DNA of 42,635 nucleotides from Pseudomonadota bacterium. GTDB taxonomy: Bacteria > Myxococcota_A > UBA796 > GCA-2862545. Location of the stretch: the NCBI GenBank assembly GCA_947475315.1, contig CANJMY010000027.1, positions 1 to 42,635 on the forward strand, read 5' to 3'. Shown here one piece after another: positions 1 to 10,563 of the stretch. Under the pieces are notes generated by a model. It worked only from the letters and a program-made list of their open reading frames with translations, searched no databases and was not told where the DNA came from. Every line of letters starts with the position of its first letter. Positions within the stretch are counted from its first letter, which is position 1. Both the position numbers and the translations under genes were made by a program.

Positions 1-878
<878 letters not shown>

Positions 879-882
<4 letters not shown>

Positions 883-2177
883 TCCCCACCCGCCGGCTCG
901 TGCTGATCTGCGCCGTCCCCGTGGGGTTGGCGTTGGCGTGGGTCGTGGTGCCCGGGCTGATGCCGCTGATCGCCATGCTGGACGGTGTGATCGTCGCGCT
1001 GGCGCTGACCGACGCGCTGCGCGCGGGGGCCACCGTCGAGGTCAAGCGCGAGCACGCCCCGGTGGCGTCGGTCGGAAAGCGGCTGGAGGTGGGGATCGTG
1101 GTGCGAAACACCCGCACGCGCCCGCTGTCGCTGCTGCTGTCGGACGCGACCCCGTGCCCCGAGGACGGCCTGCCCATCGCGCTGACCCTGGCGCCCGGCG
1201 AGACCAAGCGCGTCAGCTACGGGCTGCATCCGGCCGGGCGCGGTCGCTACGTGTTCGGTCCGGTGATCGTGCGCTGGTCGTCGCCGCTGGGGCTGTGGTC
1301 GCGGCAGGCCAGCCTGCCGGGCGCCGCGGGCGACGACATGTTCAGGGTCTACCCGGACTTCACCATGCTTCGAGACGGCACGCTGCGGGCGCGTCAGGAC
1401 GAGCGCCGCCTGCCGGTGCGCGCGCGTCGCAAGCCGGGCGGCGAGAGCGAGTTCGAGCGGCTGCGAAGCTACGTCCCAGGCGACCCGTACCGGCACATCG
1501 ACTGGAAGGCGACGGCCCGGCGGCAGCGGTTCGTCACCCGCGAGTACGGGCAGGAGGTCAACCAGAACGTCGTGTTCCTGATCGACGCCGGTCGCACCAT
1601 GGGCGCCAACCTGGGCGACCTGACCGCGTTCGACGTGGCGCTCAACGCCGCGCTGGCCATGGGCGACGCGGCCCTGCGCCGCGGCGATCGCGTGGGCCTG
1701 CTGGTGTTCGACCGCGAGGTCCGGGTCTGGATGCCGCCCCGCGGCGGGACGCGTTCGGGCGCGCGGCTGCTCCAGGGCGTGTACGACGTGTTCCCTTCTA
1801 TGCACGAGCCCGACTACGCCGGCGCGTTCCGGCACCTGGCGGGCGCGGTGCGTCGCCGGAGCCTGGTGGTGCTGCTGACCTCGGCCCACGATCAGGTGAA
1901 CGCGGCGGCGGTGTCGGCGGTGGTGACGGCGCTGGTCGGGCGCCACCTGCCGCTCTGTGTCTGGCTCCGCGACCCTGACCTGGACGCGCTCAGCCGCGGG
2001 CAGGGGCAGGGCTCTCCCTACACACGGGCCGCGGCGTCCGAGCTGGCCCGCTGGCGGGAGGAGGCGCTCACGGCGTGGCGTCAGCAGGGCGCCTTGGTGG
2101 TCGACTGCGCTCCCGACGAGCTCTCGTCGCGCCTCCTGGAGTCGTACCTTGAGGTCAAGGCGCGCCGTCTCCTTTGA
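879..2177 (+). CDS. DUF58 domain membrane protein, MoxR partner
   Basis: 432 residues from a GTG start that overlaps the moxR stop by 4 nt; I chose this start because longer versions run inside moxR in a low-complexity frame. Two hydrophobic segments lie within the first 50 residues. They are followed by a beta-rich region and the DUF58 signature (GESEFERLRSYVPGDPYRHI then DWKATAR). A VWA-like fold follows, in which FLIDAGRTM stands where a MIDAS motif (DxSxS) would be, so metal binding may be lost or altered. DUF58 proteins normally travel with MoxR and VWA or transglutaminase proteins. Here the next gene is instead a secreted Ig-repeat/barrel protein about 120 nt downstream. A role in envelope complex assembly is inferred from the family. 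Confidence 0.9.
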
Positions 2178-2184
2178 TCCTTGG

Positions 2185-2226
2185 GCCCCAACAGGTGAAG
2201 GTTTGAGGCCGTTGGGGCGCCTGTTG
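2185..2226 (+). promoter_or_regulatory. Two mutually exclusive hairpins after the DUF58 gene
   Basis: The segment GCCCCAAC (2185-2192) can pair with GTTGGGGC (2211-2218). Alternatively CAACAGGTG (2189-2197) can pair with CGCCTGTTG (2218-2226), with one G-U pair. Both use the same CAAC, so only one can form. There is no run of T after either stem. This could be a weak terminator, a processing site or a switching leader before the Ig-repeat protein. Visible pairing is certain; function is not. Confidence 0.35.
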
Positions 2227-2234
2227 TCGGATCG

Positions 2235-2267
2235 TTGACCGGGCACCGGCTCGCGTTGCGCTAGGGT
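2235..2267 (+). promoter_or_regulatory. Possible promoter of the Ig-repeat barrel gene
   Basis: TTGACC at 2235-2240 resembles a -35 element and TAGGGT at 2262-2267 resembles a -10 element. The 21-nt spacer is too long for an ideal housekeeping promoter, so only one of the two elements may be real. The gene start at 2298 has a strong AGGAGGG about 8 nt upstream. Confidence 0.25.
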
Positions 2268-2297
2268 GGCGCGTCCATTCGCATCAGGAGGGTCGGA

Positions 2298-5200
2298 ATG
2301 ATCGGCCGTGACTCGACTTCGGTGTCTGCCTCGCACGGGGCGCGTTGGTTGCTTCGGCTCGCGCTCTGCGCCTCGCCCACGCTCGCGGTGGCGCCTGTGG
2401 CCTACGCCGCGGACGTTCTGCCCTCCGCGGGCTTGATCGAGGTCCTCCCCGTGGGAGGCGTCGCCGGTGACGGCCACACGCAGATCGCCCTCGACGCCGT
2501 GCTCCGCACGCCGACGGGCGCGCCCATCGTGGCCGCCAAGCTCAAGGCCACGGTCTCCGCGGGCACCATCGGCGACGTGACCGAGGTCGGTGACGGCGTC
2601 TACACCGCCACCTTCACGCCCCCCAAGGTCGACGCCCCCACCACGGTGGTCGTGTCGTTCAAGGGCCGCACCACTGAGCTCGGCGCGGTCGAGGCCACCC
2701 GGGTCATCCCCGTCGGCCCCGCGCTCGAAGGCCGCATCACCATCACGTCCAGCCAGCCGGCCGTCACGCTCGGCACGGACGCCAGCGTCACGCTCTCGTT
2801 CGCCTTCCCGGCGGCGGCGGGCGAGGCGTCCATCGCCGCGGACCTCGACATCCGCACGTCCTCCGGCACCATCACGGACGTCGTCTCCGTGGGCGCGGGC
2901 CGCTTCTCGGCGCGCTTCACGCCGCCGGCCGTGAACTTCCCGCACCTCGCGGTCATCACCGTCGTCGACCGCCGCAACCCGGGCCGCGTGTGGGGCACGT
3001 TCAGCCTTCCGCTGCAGGGCAAGGTCGACTACCCCGTGACGGCGCCCCCCGGCGCCAACGTCGTCCTCCGCCTCGCCGGCAAGGAGTACGGCCCCTCGCT
3101 GGCGTCGGCCGCCGGTCGCGCCACCGTGCCGATCATCGTGCCGCCGGGCCTCGACGCCGCGACGCAGGTCGTGTCGCAGGGCACCAGCGTGACCGAGTCC
3201 ACCCTGGACCTGCGCGTCCCGGATGGCCGTCGCATCGAGCTGTTCTCCGTCCCGGCCAGCGTCCCGAGCGACTCCCGCAGCGGCGTGCCGATCCGCGTGG
3301 TCGTCACCAAGGGTGATGGCACCCCCGACGTGTCCGCGCAGGTCACGCTGACCGCCACCGCCGGCCGCCTGACGGACCCGCGCCACGCCGGCGACGGCGT
3401 CTACCTCGCCACGTTCACCCCGCCGGATGGCCGCGCGCAGATGGCCGCGACCATCCAGGCCTCGATCGGAGGCTCGTCGGCGCAGGCCGACTCCCTTGAG
3501 ATCGCGCTGATCCCGTCGCTGCCGTCGCGCCTGGACCTGTCGGCCGAGCCGACGTCCCTGGCCGCCGACACCACCGGCCTCAAGGTCTACGCCAGCCTCA
3601 CCGCCGCGGACGGCACCGGCCTCCCGGGCCGCTCGCTGCGCATCGGCGCGGCCGGCGCCACCCAGAAGGGTGACGTCGTCGACCTGAAGGGCGGCGATTA
3701 CCGCGCCGACTTCTCCACCAACGGCAACACCGACGTGTTCGTCCGCGTGGTCGCGCTGGCTCCGGCGAGCGCCAACCCGGTCCGCCGCGTGGTGCTGCTG
3801 CCCGCGTTTACCACCGTCGATCCCGGCGCCGCGCAGCCCGTGGTCATCGTGACCACCGACGAGTTCGGCTACCCGGTCCCCAACGTCGACGTGACGCTGG
3901 CCGTCGCGCAGGGCGGCGGCACCGCCCCCAACTCTGTCACCACCGACGCCCACGGCATCGCCGAGATCGTGTACCACGCGGGCGCCGCGTCCGGTCTGGC
4001 CGCGCTTGAGGCCCGCTCCGGCGGCGCGTCGACCGCCGTCTCCTTCTACCAGTCCACCGGCACGCTCGCGCCGCTGCCTGTCCCCGGCTCGGCCGAGGAC
4101 CGCGCGGTCACCGCGTCCTGGCGCGCCTCGGCGTCCTCGGTGATCGTCGAGCGCGACGGCGGCGCGGACGCCCCGATCGACGCGACCAACGCGGCCGTCA
4201 CCACGGCCGCCACCGGTCTGGTCGTCGCGGCCAACCCCTCGCAGGCCCCGGCCGGCAGCTCGGTCACCCTCGACGTCTCGCTGGCCGATGACGCCGGCGT
4301 GGGCGTGGCGGGCAAGCCCATCGAGTTCTTCGCCACCGGCGGCGCGCGCGTCGGCACGCTGGCCGACCTCGGCGGCGGAAAGTACCGCACCACCGTCGTC
4401 ATCCCGGATGACGCCACCGGCTCCATCAAGGTCAACGTGGTCGTGGACGGCGGCAAGCAGTCGCAGCTCCTCGAGATCCCGATCGGCCCGGCCATCACGG
4501 GCGACGTCTGGGGCACCGGCGCCCCGACGGACGGCACGGCCACGGACGGCACGGTCGCGTCGGTCGGCTCGTCCAGCGCGGACCAGGCCCCGGTCGTCGA
4601 AGAGAGCGAGGATCGTCGTCCGTTCTTCCGCTCGCACCTCTCGGTGGCGGTCGGCGGCTACCAGTACGCGCAGGAGCCTGGCGCAGACCCGGGTGACCTG
4701 CTCCCGCAGCGCTTGGCCTGGGGCGGCAAGGACGGCGGCGCGCCCACGCCCGTCGGCCTGGCGGTTGGTGCCCGCGTGATCATCCCCAAGGTCCCGTACG
4801 TGGGCTTCCAGGGTGACTTCAAGTGGATGCATTACTCGGTGTCGAGCGGCCAGTTCGACAGCCCCGCGATCGACAACCTGTACAACCTCCGGGTCGACGC
4901 CATCGTGCGCTACCCGATCGCCATCAAGAAGAGTGAGCTGTCGTTCGGCGCCCGCGTCGGGTTCCGCTACGACGACTTCATCACCTTCAGCGGCTGCATC
5001 GACCCCGGCTGCGAGATCAAGTACGGCCCGCTCAATCTCCCGGGCCTGGGCGCGGGCCTGGAGATCGGCGCCGAGATCGGCCCCGTCTACCTGCTCGCCT
5101 CCGGCGGCGCGGGCTTCGCGTACGGCAGCGTGCCCTACGCGGCGAACGCCGACTTCAACGTGGGCTGGAACATCACCAAGTTCTTCCTGATCGACGCGGG

Positions 5201-5315
5201 CTTCAGCTACCAGCACCGCCGCGCCGACCTGGAAGGCGCCGACTCCGGCATCGTCCGCGCCACCGTGTCGGACAACCTGACGGTCGGTACGATCGGCGTC
5301 GGCTTCTCGTACTAG
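2298..5315 (+). CDS. Large secreted protein: tandem Ig-like repeats plus C-terminal outer-membrane barrel
   Basis: 1005 residues. An N-terminal signal peptide ends near residue 37 (VAYA before ADVL). Residues about 45-740 hold about six Ig/invasin-like beta-sandwich units. They are recognisable by a recurrent motif such as GDGVYTATFTPP, GAGRFSARFTPP, GDGVYLATFTPP and GGGKYRTTVVIP; the unit near 505-595 looks Big_1-like (TTDAHGIAEIVYHAG). A spacer rich in Thr, Ser and Asp (about 740-770) leads into a roughly 230-residue domain of alternating aromatic strands ending in GVGFSY, typical of a small outer-membrane barrel. Intimin/invasin proteins carry barrel first and Ig repeats last; here the order is reversed, which would place the Ig stalk in the periplasm if the C-terminus is the barrel. 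It follows MoxR-DUF58, which may assist its assembly. Specific function unknown. Confidence 0.8.
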   Translation: MIGRDSTSVSASHGARWLLRLALCASPTLAVAPVAYAADVLPSAGLIEVLPVGGVAGDGHTQIALDAVLRTPTGAPIVAAKLKATVSAGTIGDVTEVGDGVYTATFTPPKVDAPTTVVVSFKGRTTELGAVEATRVIPVGPALEGRITITSSQPAVTLGTDASVTLSFAFPAAAGEASIAADLDIRTSSGTITDVVSVGAGRFSARFTPPAVNFPHLAVITVVDRRNPGRVWGTFSLPLQGKVDYPVTAPPGANVVLRLAGKEYGPSLASAAGRATVPIIVPPGLDAATQVVSQGTSVTESTLDLRVPDGRRIELFSVPASVPSDSRSGVPIRVVVTKGDGTPDVSAQVTLTATAGRLTDPRHAGDGVYLATFTPPDGRAQMAATIQASIGGSSAQADSLEIALIPSLPSRLDLSAEPTSLAADTTGLKVYASLTAADGTGLPGRSLRIGAAGATQKGDVVDLKGGDYRADFSTNGNTDVFVRVVALAPASANPVRRVVLLPAFTTVDPGAAQPVVIVTTDEFGYPVPNVDVTLAVAQGGGTAPNSVTTDAHGIAEIVYHAGAASGLAALEARSGGASTAVSFYQSTGTLAPLPVPGSAEDRAVTASWRASASSVIVERDGGADAPIDATNAAVTTAATGLVVAANPSQAPAGSSVTLDVSLADDAGVGVAGKPIEFFATGGARVGTLADLGGGKYRTTVVIPDDATGSIKVNVVVDGGKQSQLLEIPIGPAITGDVWGTGAPTDGTATDGTVASVGSSSADQAPVVEESEDRRPFFRSHLSVAVGGYQYAQEPGADPGDLLPQRLAWGGKDGGAPTPVGLAVGARVIIPKVPYVGFQGDFKWMHYSVSSGQFDSPAIDNLYNLRVDAIVRYPIAIKKSELSFGARVGFRYDDFITFSGCIDPGCEIKYGPLNLPGLGAGLEIGAEIGPVYLLASGGAGFAYGSVPYAANADFNVGWNITKFFLIDAGFSYQHRRADLEGADSGIVRATVSDNLTVGTIGVGFSY

Positions 5316-5364
5316 CGCCAGCCGTCCGGCTGGCCGCCTGCGGGCGGCTGGCCGCTAAGCAAGA

Positions 5365-5397
5365 ACGCCGCGTCTCACTTCGGGTGAGGCGCGGCGT
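5365..5397. terminator. Bidirectional intrinsic terminator between convergent genes
   Basis: A 14-bp stem (ACGCCGCGTCTCAC with GTGAGGCGCGGCGT, one G-U pair) has a five-base TTCGG loop. It is followed on the + strand by CTCTGCTTTCT and on the - strand by TTCTTGCTT. It sits in the 109-nt gap between the convergent barrel-protein gene and cysS and could stop transcription from both sides. A smaller hairpin, GCCAGCC/GGCTGGC, lies at 5317-5334. Confidence 0.75.
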
Positions 5398-5424
5398 CTC
5401 TGCTTTCTAGGGGCGACCCGAAGC

Positions 5425-6945
5425 TTAAGCTTGCGGTGCGCTCGACGGCAGCTTCACGCGCCAGTCGACCGTGCCGTCCGGGCGGTCCATCACGACGATG
5501 CCGAGCGTGTCCAGGCGGGCACGGATGGCGTCGGCGGCGGGCCAGTCCTTGGCGGTGCGCGCGGTGGTGCGGTCGATGATGAGCTGGTCGACCTCGGCGC
5601 GGTCGATGCCGAGATCCGCCAGGCGCTTGGCCTTCACGTCGGCCTGGAAGGCGTCGGACGTGGCGGTCAGCAGACCGATGGCGTGGAGGCTCTTGAGCGC
5701 GTCGATCACGAGGCGCGCGATGGGGCCGCAGCGGGCGCGGGCCTTCTTGGCGTTGCCGACGCGGTTGATGCTGCGCGCCAGCTCGAACGCGAAGCCGAGC
5801 GCGTTCGCCGTGTTGAAGTCGTCGTCCAGGGCGCCGGCGAACTTGGCGGGGAAGGCCCGCGCCAGCGCGAGCAGCTCCACGGCCTCGGGGCCAACGGCCG
5901 CGGCGACCGTGTCCGGGTCACCGTCGCCTTCCATGGACTCGGCCACTTCACGCGCCTCGTACAGGCGGGCGAGCATGGCGAGCGAGTCGACGAGGGACTC
6001 GTCGTGCCAGGGCAGGGGCGAGCGGTAGTGCGCCGCCAGGTAGAACAGGCGCAGCGACTCCGCGGGGAAGCGCGCGAGGGCGTCGTGGATGTTGACCACG
6101 TTGCCCAGGCTCTTGCCCATCTTGGCGTCCGCGACGAGCCCGTCTTCGGTGCGCTTCTGGAGGACCAGCAGGCCGTTGTGCATCCAGTAGCGGACGTAGG
6201 GCGCGTCGTGCGCGCAGACGCTCTGGGCGACCTCGTTCTCATGGTGGGGGAAGACCAGGTCCAGCCCGCCGCCGTGGATGTCGATGGTGTGGCCGAAGCG
6301 CTCCGCGACCATGGCCGAGCACTCGATGTGCCAGCCGGGGCGACCGGGGCCCCAGGGGCTGTCCCAGGTGGGCTCGCCGGGCTTGGCGGCCTTCCACAGG
6401 GCGAAGTCCTGGGAGTCCCGCTTGGTGCCGACGTCGGCCGACGACTGCATGGCGTCGGGCTTCTGGCCCGAGAGGCTGCCGTAGTCCGGGTAGGACGCGA
6501 CGGAGAACCAGACGCAGCCGTCATCCGTGGCGTACGCGTGACCCTGGTCGATCAGCGACTGGATCATGCTCAGGATGGCGGGCATGGACGTGCTGACGCG
6601 CGGCTCGACGTCCGGCTTGGCCAGGCCGAGGTGGGCGCAGTCGGCGTGGAACTCGTCGATGAACTGCTGGGCGAGCTCGCTGGGCGAGATGTCGCGCAAG
6701 GCCGCGCGGGCGATGATCTTGTCGTCCACGTCGGTGAAGTTGCGGACGAACGTGACGGCCCAGCCGCGGAAGCGCAGCCAGCGGACGAACGTGTCGAACA
6801 CGACCATGGCGCGGGCGTGGCCCACGTGGGCGTGGTCGTACACCGTCATGCCGCACACGTAGAGCGAGACGGCGCCGGGGTGGATGGGGGAGAACGGCTC
6901 GACCTGGCGGGAGAGCGTGTTGTACAGCCGGAACGGTTGAGCCAT
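5425..6945 (-). CDS. cysS: Cysteinyl-tRNA synthetase
   Basis: 506 residues, a normal full-length class I enzyme that charges tRNA-Cys in the cytoplasm. It shows the N-terminal zinc-site cysteine in LYVCGMTVYDHAH, the HIGH-like signature HVGHAR, FTDVDDKIIARA, the central HGGGLDLVFPHHENE zinc-ligand region and the KMSKS-loop variant KMGKSLGN near residue 273. A C-terminal helical anticodon-binding domain follows. The ATG lies 8 nt after the carD stop, with only a modest CAGG as ribosome site, so translation probably depends on coupling to carD. Co-occurrence of carD and cysS is known in other phyla. It converges on the Ig-repeat barrel gene across a bidirectional terminator. Confidence 0.97.
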   Translation of the reverse strand: MAQPFRLYNTLSRQVEPFSPIHPGAVSLYVCGMTVYDHAHVGHARAMVVFDTFVRWLRFRGWAVTFVRNFTDVDDKIIARAALRDISPSELAQQFIDEFHADCAHLGLAKPDVEPRVSTSMPAILSMIQSLIDQGHAYATDDGCVWFSVASYPDYGSLSGQKPDAMQSSADVGTKRDSQDFALWKAAKPGEPTWDSPWGPGRPGWHIECSAMVAERFGHTIDIHGGGLDLVFPHHENEVAQSVCAHDAPYVRYWMHNGLLVLQKRTEDGLVADAKMGKSLGNVVNIHDALARFPAESLRLFYLAAHYRSPLPWHDESLVDSLAMLARLYEAREVAESMEGDGDPDTVAAAVGPEAVELLALARAFPAKFAGALDDDFNTANALGFAFELARSINRVGNAKKARARCGPIARLVIDALKSLHAIGLLTATSDAFQADVKAKRLADLGIDRAEVDQLIIDRTTARTAKDWPAADAIRARLDTLGIVVMDRPDGTVDWRVKLPSSAPQA

Positions 6946-6953
6946 GTTGCCTG

Positions 6954-7505
6954 TCAGCTCTTCCGCTTCTTCTTGCTGATGACGACCTTGCCCTTGTTCT
7001 GGGCGGCCTCGTCGGCCTCCTTGAACAGGACCTCTAGCTCCTTCTTCACCACTTCCTCGTCCACGTCGCGGACGGCGGAGACTTCCTGCACGACCAGGCC
7101 GTGGGCGCGGTCGTACATCTTGCGCTCGCCGAACGAGAGCGTCTTGCCCAGGCGGAGCACGGCCAGATCACGGAGGACGGCCGCCACTTCGAGTGGGTCG
7201 TTCGTGGTGATCTTCTTGGTGTACTCGCGGTAGCGGCGGTTCCAGGTCTGCTTGTCCGCGGGCTTGTCGCGGTCGCGCAGGATCTCGTAGAGCTCGTCGA
7301 TGCGGTCCGCGGGCATGACGTCGCGGACGTTGTTCGCCGTCGCCCGGCCCACCGGGCAGTGGTAGGTCACGCCGCTGTCCATCAGCTTGATGATGTAGCA
7401 GGGCTGCTCGACGCCACCCATGAGCAGCAGCTTCACCTCGGTCACGACGCCGACACCCTGGTTGGGCACCACGGCCTTGTCGCCGACCTTGAACTCCATC
7501 TGCAT
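6954..7505 (-). CDS. carD: CarD-family RNA polymerase-binding regulator
   Basis: 183 residues starting MQMEFKVGDKAVVPNQGVGV. The start is set by a strong GGGAGG six bases upstream of the ATG at 7505; an extension to 7568 would place that site inside the gene. The N-terminal CarD/TRCF-like Tudor domain (about 1-65) binds the RNA polymerase beta subunit in characterised homologues. The helical domain (about 70-165), with a conserved WNRRYREY segment, contacts the upstream edge of the promoter bubble. The tail is Lys-rich (KVVISKKKRKS). It probably stabilises open complexes globally, affecting rRNA and stress genes. It is the first gene of an operon with cysS and is divergent from the cyclophilin lipoprotein. 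Confidence 0.93.
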   Translation of the reverse strand: MQMEFKVGDKAVVPNQGVGVVTEVKLLLMGGVEQPCYIIKLMDSGVTYHCPVGRATANNVRDVMPADRIDELYEILRDRDKPADKQTWNRRYREYTKKITTNDPLEVAAVLRDLAVLRLGKTLSFGERKMYDRAHGLVVQEVSAVRDVDEEVVKKELEVLFKEADEAAQNKGKVVISKKKRKS

Positions 7506-7644
7506 GCACGACCTCCCGCCCATTGTGCACGAGGGCGCCGAGTCCTCAGCGGACAGGCCGCGAGGCACGCGCCTCTAACGCGTCAATGCCGCGTTTGCAA
7601 TGGCGTTGCCTTGGTCCGATCGGCCTTGCGACGCGTTGGTGCCC

Positions 7645-7674
7645 TTGGGCGGATCCGCTCGGACGGGGTATCTG
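7645..7674 (+). promoter_or_regulatory. Possible promoter of the cyclophilin lipoprotein gene
   Basis: TTGGGC (7645-7650) and TATCTG (7669-7674) are separated by 18 nt and lie about 40 nt before the ATG in the carD/cyclophilin divergent gap. The match to a housekeeping promoter is moderate only. Confidence 0.3.
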
Positions 7675-7711
7675 TCCGCGCCCGCGCTGTGGTCCGCGGG
7701 ATGGAGGTCCG

Positions 7712-8517
<806 letters not shown>

Positions 8518-8524
<7 letters not shown>

Positions 8525-9042
8525 GCGGCGTTCGCCCAGGTCGGGAGCGCGTCGAGCGCGCGGAGCAGCCGGTCGGGCGCCATGCCCTCCGGCGGCACGT
8601 GCACGAACACGGCGGGGCACGCGACGTTCGGCGTGACCTGGGCGATCCACGCATTGCACAGGAACTTGCCGGCGTCCTGCGACACGCCAGCGCTAAGGGC
8701 CGCCGCGAACGCGGCGACGTCCACCGTGGCGGAGACGATCGAGGCGTCAGACGCGGGCGCGGCCTTGCCGTCTGCGTCGGCGCCGTCGCGGACGCCGGTA
8801 CCCAGCGCCTCCACCCGCACCTCGGTGCGCGTGGTCGCCACGCCGAACCCGAGGATCAGGGCGGGCTTGAGGGCGCGGGCCGCGCTGACCACGGCGGAGG
8901 GGCCGTGCACCCAGGACACCGGCAGGACCAAGGCGTGCAGGCGGTGACCCGCGGCAGACAGCCCATGGACCGCGCGCACCAGCCGAGCGCTCGGGTTGTC
9001 TTGGACATCGCCGAAGGGCCCGTAGCCGGTGAGCAGGATCAT
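8518..9042 (-). CDS. pcp: Pyroglutamyl-peptidase I (peptidase family C15)
   Basis: 174 residues, slightly short for this cytoplasmic cysteine peptidase, which removes N-terminal pyroglutamate from peptides. The N-terminal signature is LLTGYGPFGDVQDNPSA. The catalytic triad appears intact as Glu78 (RVEALGTGVRD), Cys129 (AGKFLCNAWIAQ) and His148 (VFVHVPPE). The expected 200-215 residue length is reduced in loops, and overall similarity is modest, so activity is likely but not certain. The ATG overlaps the stop of the upstream RNA methyltransferase in an ATGA quartet, indicating translational coupling. A longer start at 9129 would run into that gene and adds a non-conserved Arg-rich leader. Confidence 0.85.
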
Positions 9043-10445
9043 GTTTGGTCCTTGTCGAATCGAGCGACCACCTCGACGTGTCCGGTCTGGGGGAACAGGT
9101 CGACCACCCACAGGTCGGTCATGCGCCAACCTCCCGCCTCAAGCACGACGCGGTCGCGGCCGAGGCTCTCGGGGTTGCACGCGACGTAGACCAGTCGCTC
9201 GGCGTGGGCCTCGGCGAGGGCCTTCGCAACCCGGGGATGCAGGCCCGCTCGCGGCGGGTCGACGCACAGGCGGCGCGGGCCTTCGACCTCGGTGATCGAC
9301 GCGAGCACGTCCTCCACGCGCGACACGATGAAGGTGGCGTTCACGCTGTTGTCGGCGGCGTTCGCGCGCGCGTCGACCACGGCGGCCTCCACCTCCTCCA
9401 CGCCCACGACGCGGCTGTAGCGCGAGGCGAGCGACAGCCCGATCGTGCCGGTGCCGCAGTACAGGTCGACCAGCGTGCCGCCGCGCCCTAGCGCCTCGCC
9501 GATCGTCTCGACCAGGACCTCAGCGCCCTTGGTCGACGTCTGGAAGAAGCTCTCAGGCGACAGACGGAACGTCGTGTCTCCCAGGCACTCGTAGAACCAC
9601 GGGCGGCCCCACACGCGACGGACCTCGCCGCGCGCCACGTCCGCGTGGCCGTCGTCCACCTTCCACACGACGCCGACGAGCTTGGCTTCGCCCAGGTCGA
9701 CCGCGAGCAGCTCGTTCGCCACCGCCTCGACGGCCTCGTCCGGGCCGTCCGACGACGTGTAGAGGATCACCATCAGCTCGTTCGTCGCCGTGCCCTCGCG
9801 CAGGCCGAGGAAGCGCCAGAAGCCTTTGTGGGCGCGCGTGTCCCAGGCCGGTGGGGCGTCGGGGTCCAGCGCCACGCGGCGGACCGCGGCGAGGAGCAGG
9901 TTGACCCGCTCGCTGGCGATCTCGCAGCGCTCCACGTCCACGATGCGGTCGAAGCGGGTGGGCGCGTGGAAGCCCAAGAAGTTGCCGAGCATCGGCAGGC
10001 CGGCCGCCATGTCGGCGTCGACCAGCCAGCGGCGGTTGCCGAACGTCAGCTCCAGGCGGTTGCGGTAGCCGTAGTCGGACGGCGCGCCGCGCACCGGGTG
10101 GGGCGTGGGCGTCGGACGGCCCGCGGCGACGGCGTTGGCGGCCCACGCGACCTTGGCCGCGCGCTGCGACTCCAGCGGCATCTCCTGGAGCTGGCAGCCT
10201 CCGCACGCGCCGAACACCACGCACTTGGGCGTGGCGGCGGGCGAGGGCGGGCGAACCATGCCGACGCGCCGGGCGAACCACGTGCCCTTCTTGCGATCGA
10301 AGACCTGGGCGATCACACGGCTGCCAGGGGGGCCGCCGCGTACGTGAACCACCCTGCCTTCGTCATTGGTGCCGATTCCAACGCCCTTCTGGCCCAAACG
10401 GTCGATGTCGATCTCAAACTGTGGGATCTGGCGTCGCAACGTCAC
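9039..10445 (-). CDS. TrmA/RlmD-family RNA 5-methyluridine methyltransferase
   Basis: 468 residues. It has an N-terminal TRAM-like OB domain, then an iron-sulfur motif with Cys75, Cys81, Cys84 (FGACGGCQ) and Cys174 (VERCEIA) in the spacing of RlmD. The Rossmann methyltransferase domain has LVDLYCGTGTIGLSLA, the DPPRAGLHP motif, the nucleophile Cys423 in YVACNPESLGRD and the C-terminal base region FPQTGHVEVV. These enzymes methylate C5 of a specific uridine in 23S rRNA or tRNA. The 4Fe-4S motif favours an RlmD or RlmCD type over TrmA, but the target position cannot be read from sequence. It is coupled to the downstream pyroglutamyl peptidase by a 4-nt overlap, a pairing with no obvious functional logic. 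Confidence 0.92.
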   Translation of the reverse strand: MTLRRQIPQFEIDIDRLGQKGVGIGTNDEGRVVHVRGGPPGSRVIAQVFDRKKGTWFARRVGMVRPPSPAATPKCVVFGACGGCQLQEMPLESQRAAKVAWAANAVAAGRPTPTPHPVRGAPSDYGYRNRLELTFGNRRWLVDADMAAGLPMLGNFLGFHAPTRFDRIVDVERCEIASERVNLLLAAVRRVALDPDAPPAWDTRAHKGFWRFLGLREGTATNELMVILYTSSDGPDEAVEAVANELLAVDLGEAKLVGVVWKVDDGHADVARGEVRRVWGRPWFYECLGDTTFRLSPESFFQTSTKGAEVLVETIGEALGRGGTLVDLYCGTGTIGLSLASRYSRVVGVEEVEAAVVDARANAADNSVNATFIVSRVEDVLASITEVEGPRRLCVDPPRAGLHPRVAKALAEAHAERLVYVACNPESLGRDRVVLEAGGWRMTDLWVVDLFPQTGHVEVVARFDKDQT

Positions 10446-10563
10446 CTCGGGCGCGGGGTTATCCTGGCCTGCGGTGGAACGTCGGGTGTGTGTCGCAGGG
10501 GCGACGGCGGCCGACCGCTGCCCGTGCTAGCAATTGTGCACGTCGGATGAGGGTGGAGAGCGG

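Noticed and set aside
5431-7233. A 600-codon plus-strand frame across cysS and carD
   Set aside because: It crosses two conserved minus-strand genes, and its sequence is repetitive Gly/Val/Arg/Asp/Ala without domains.
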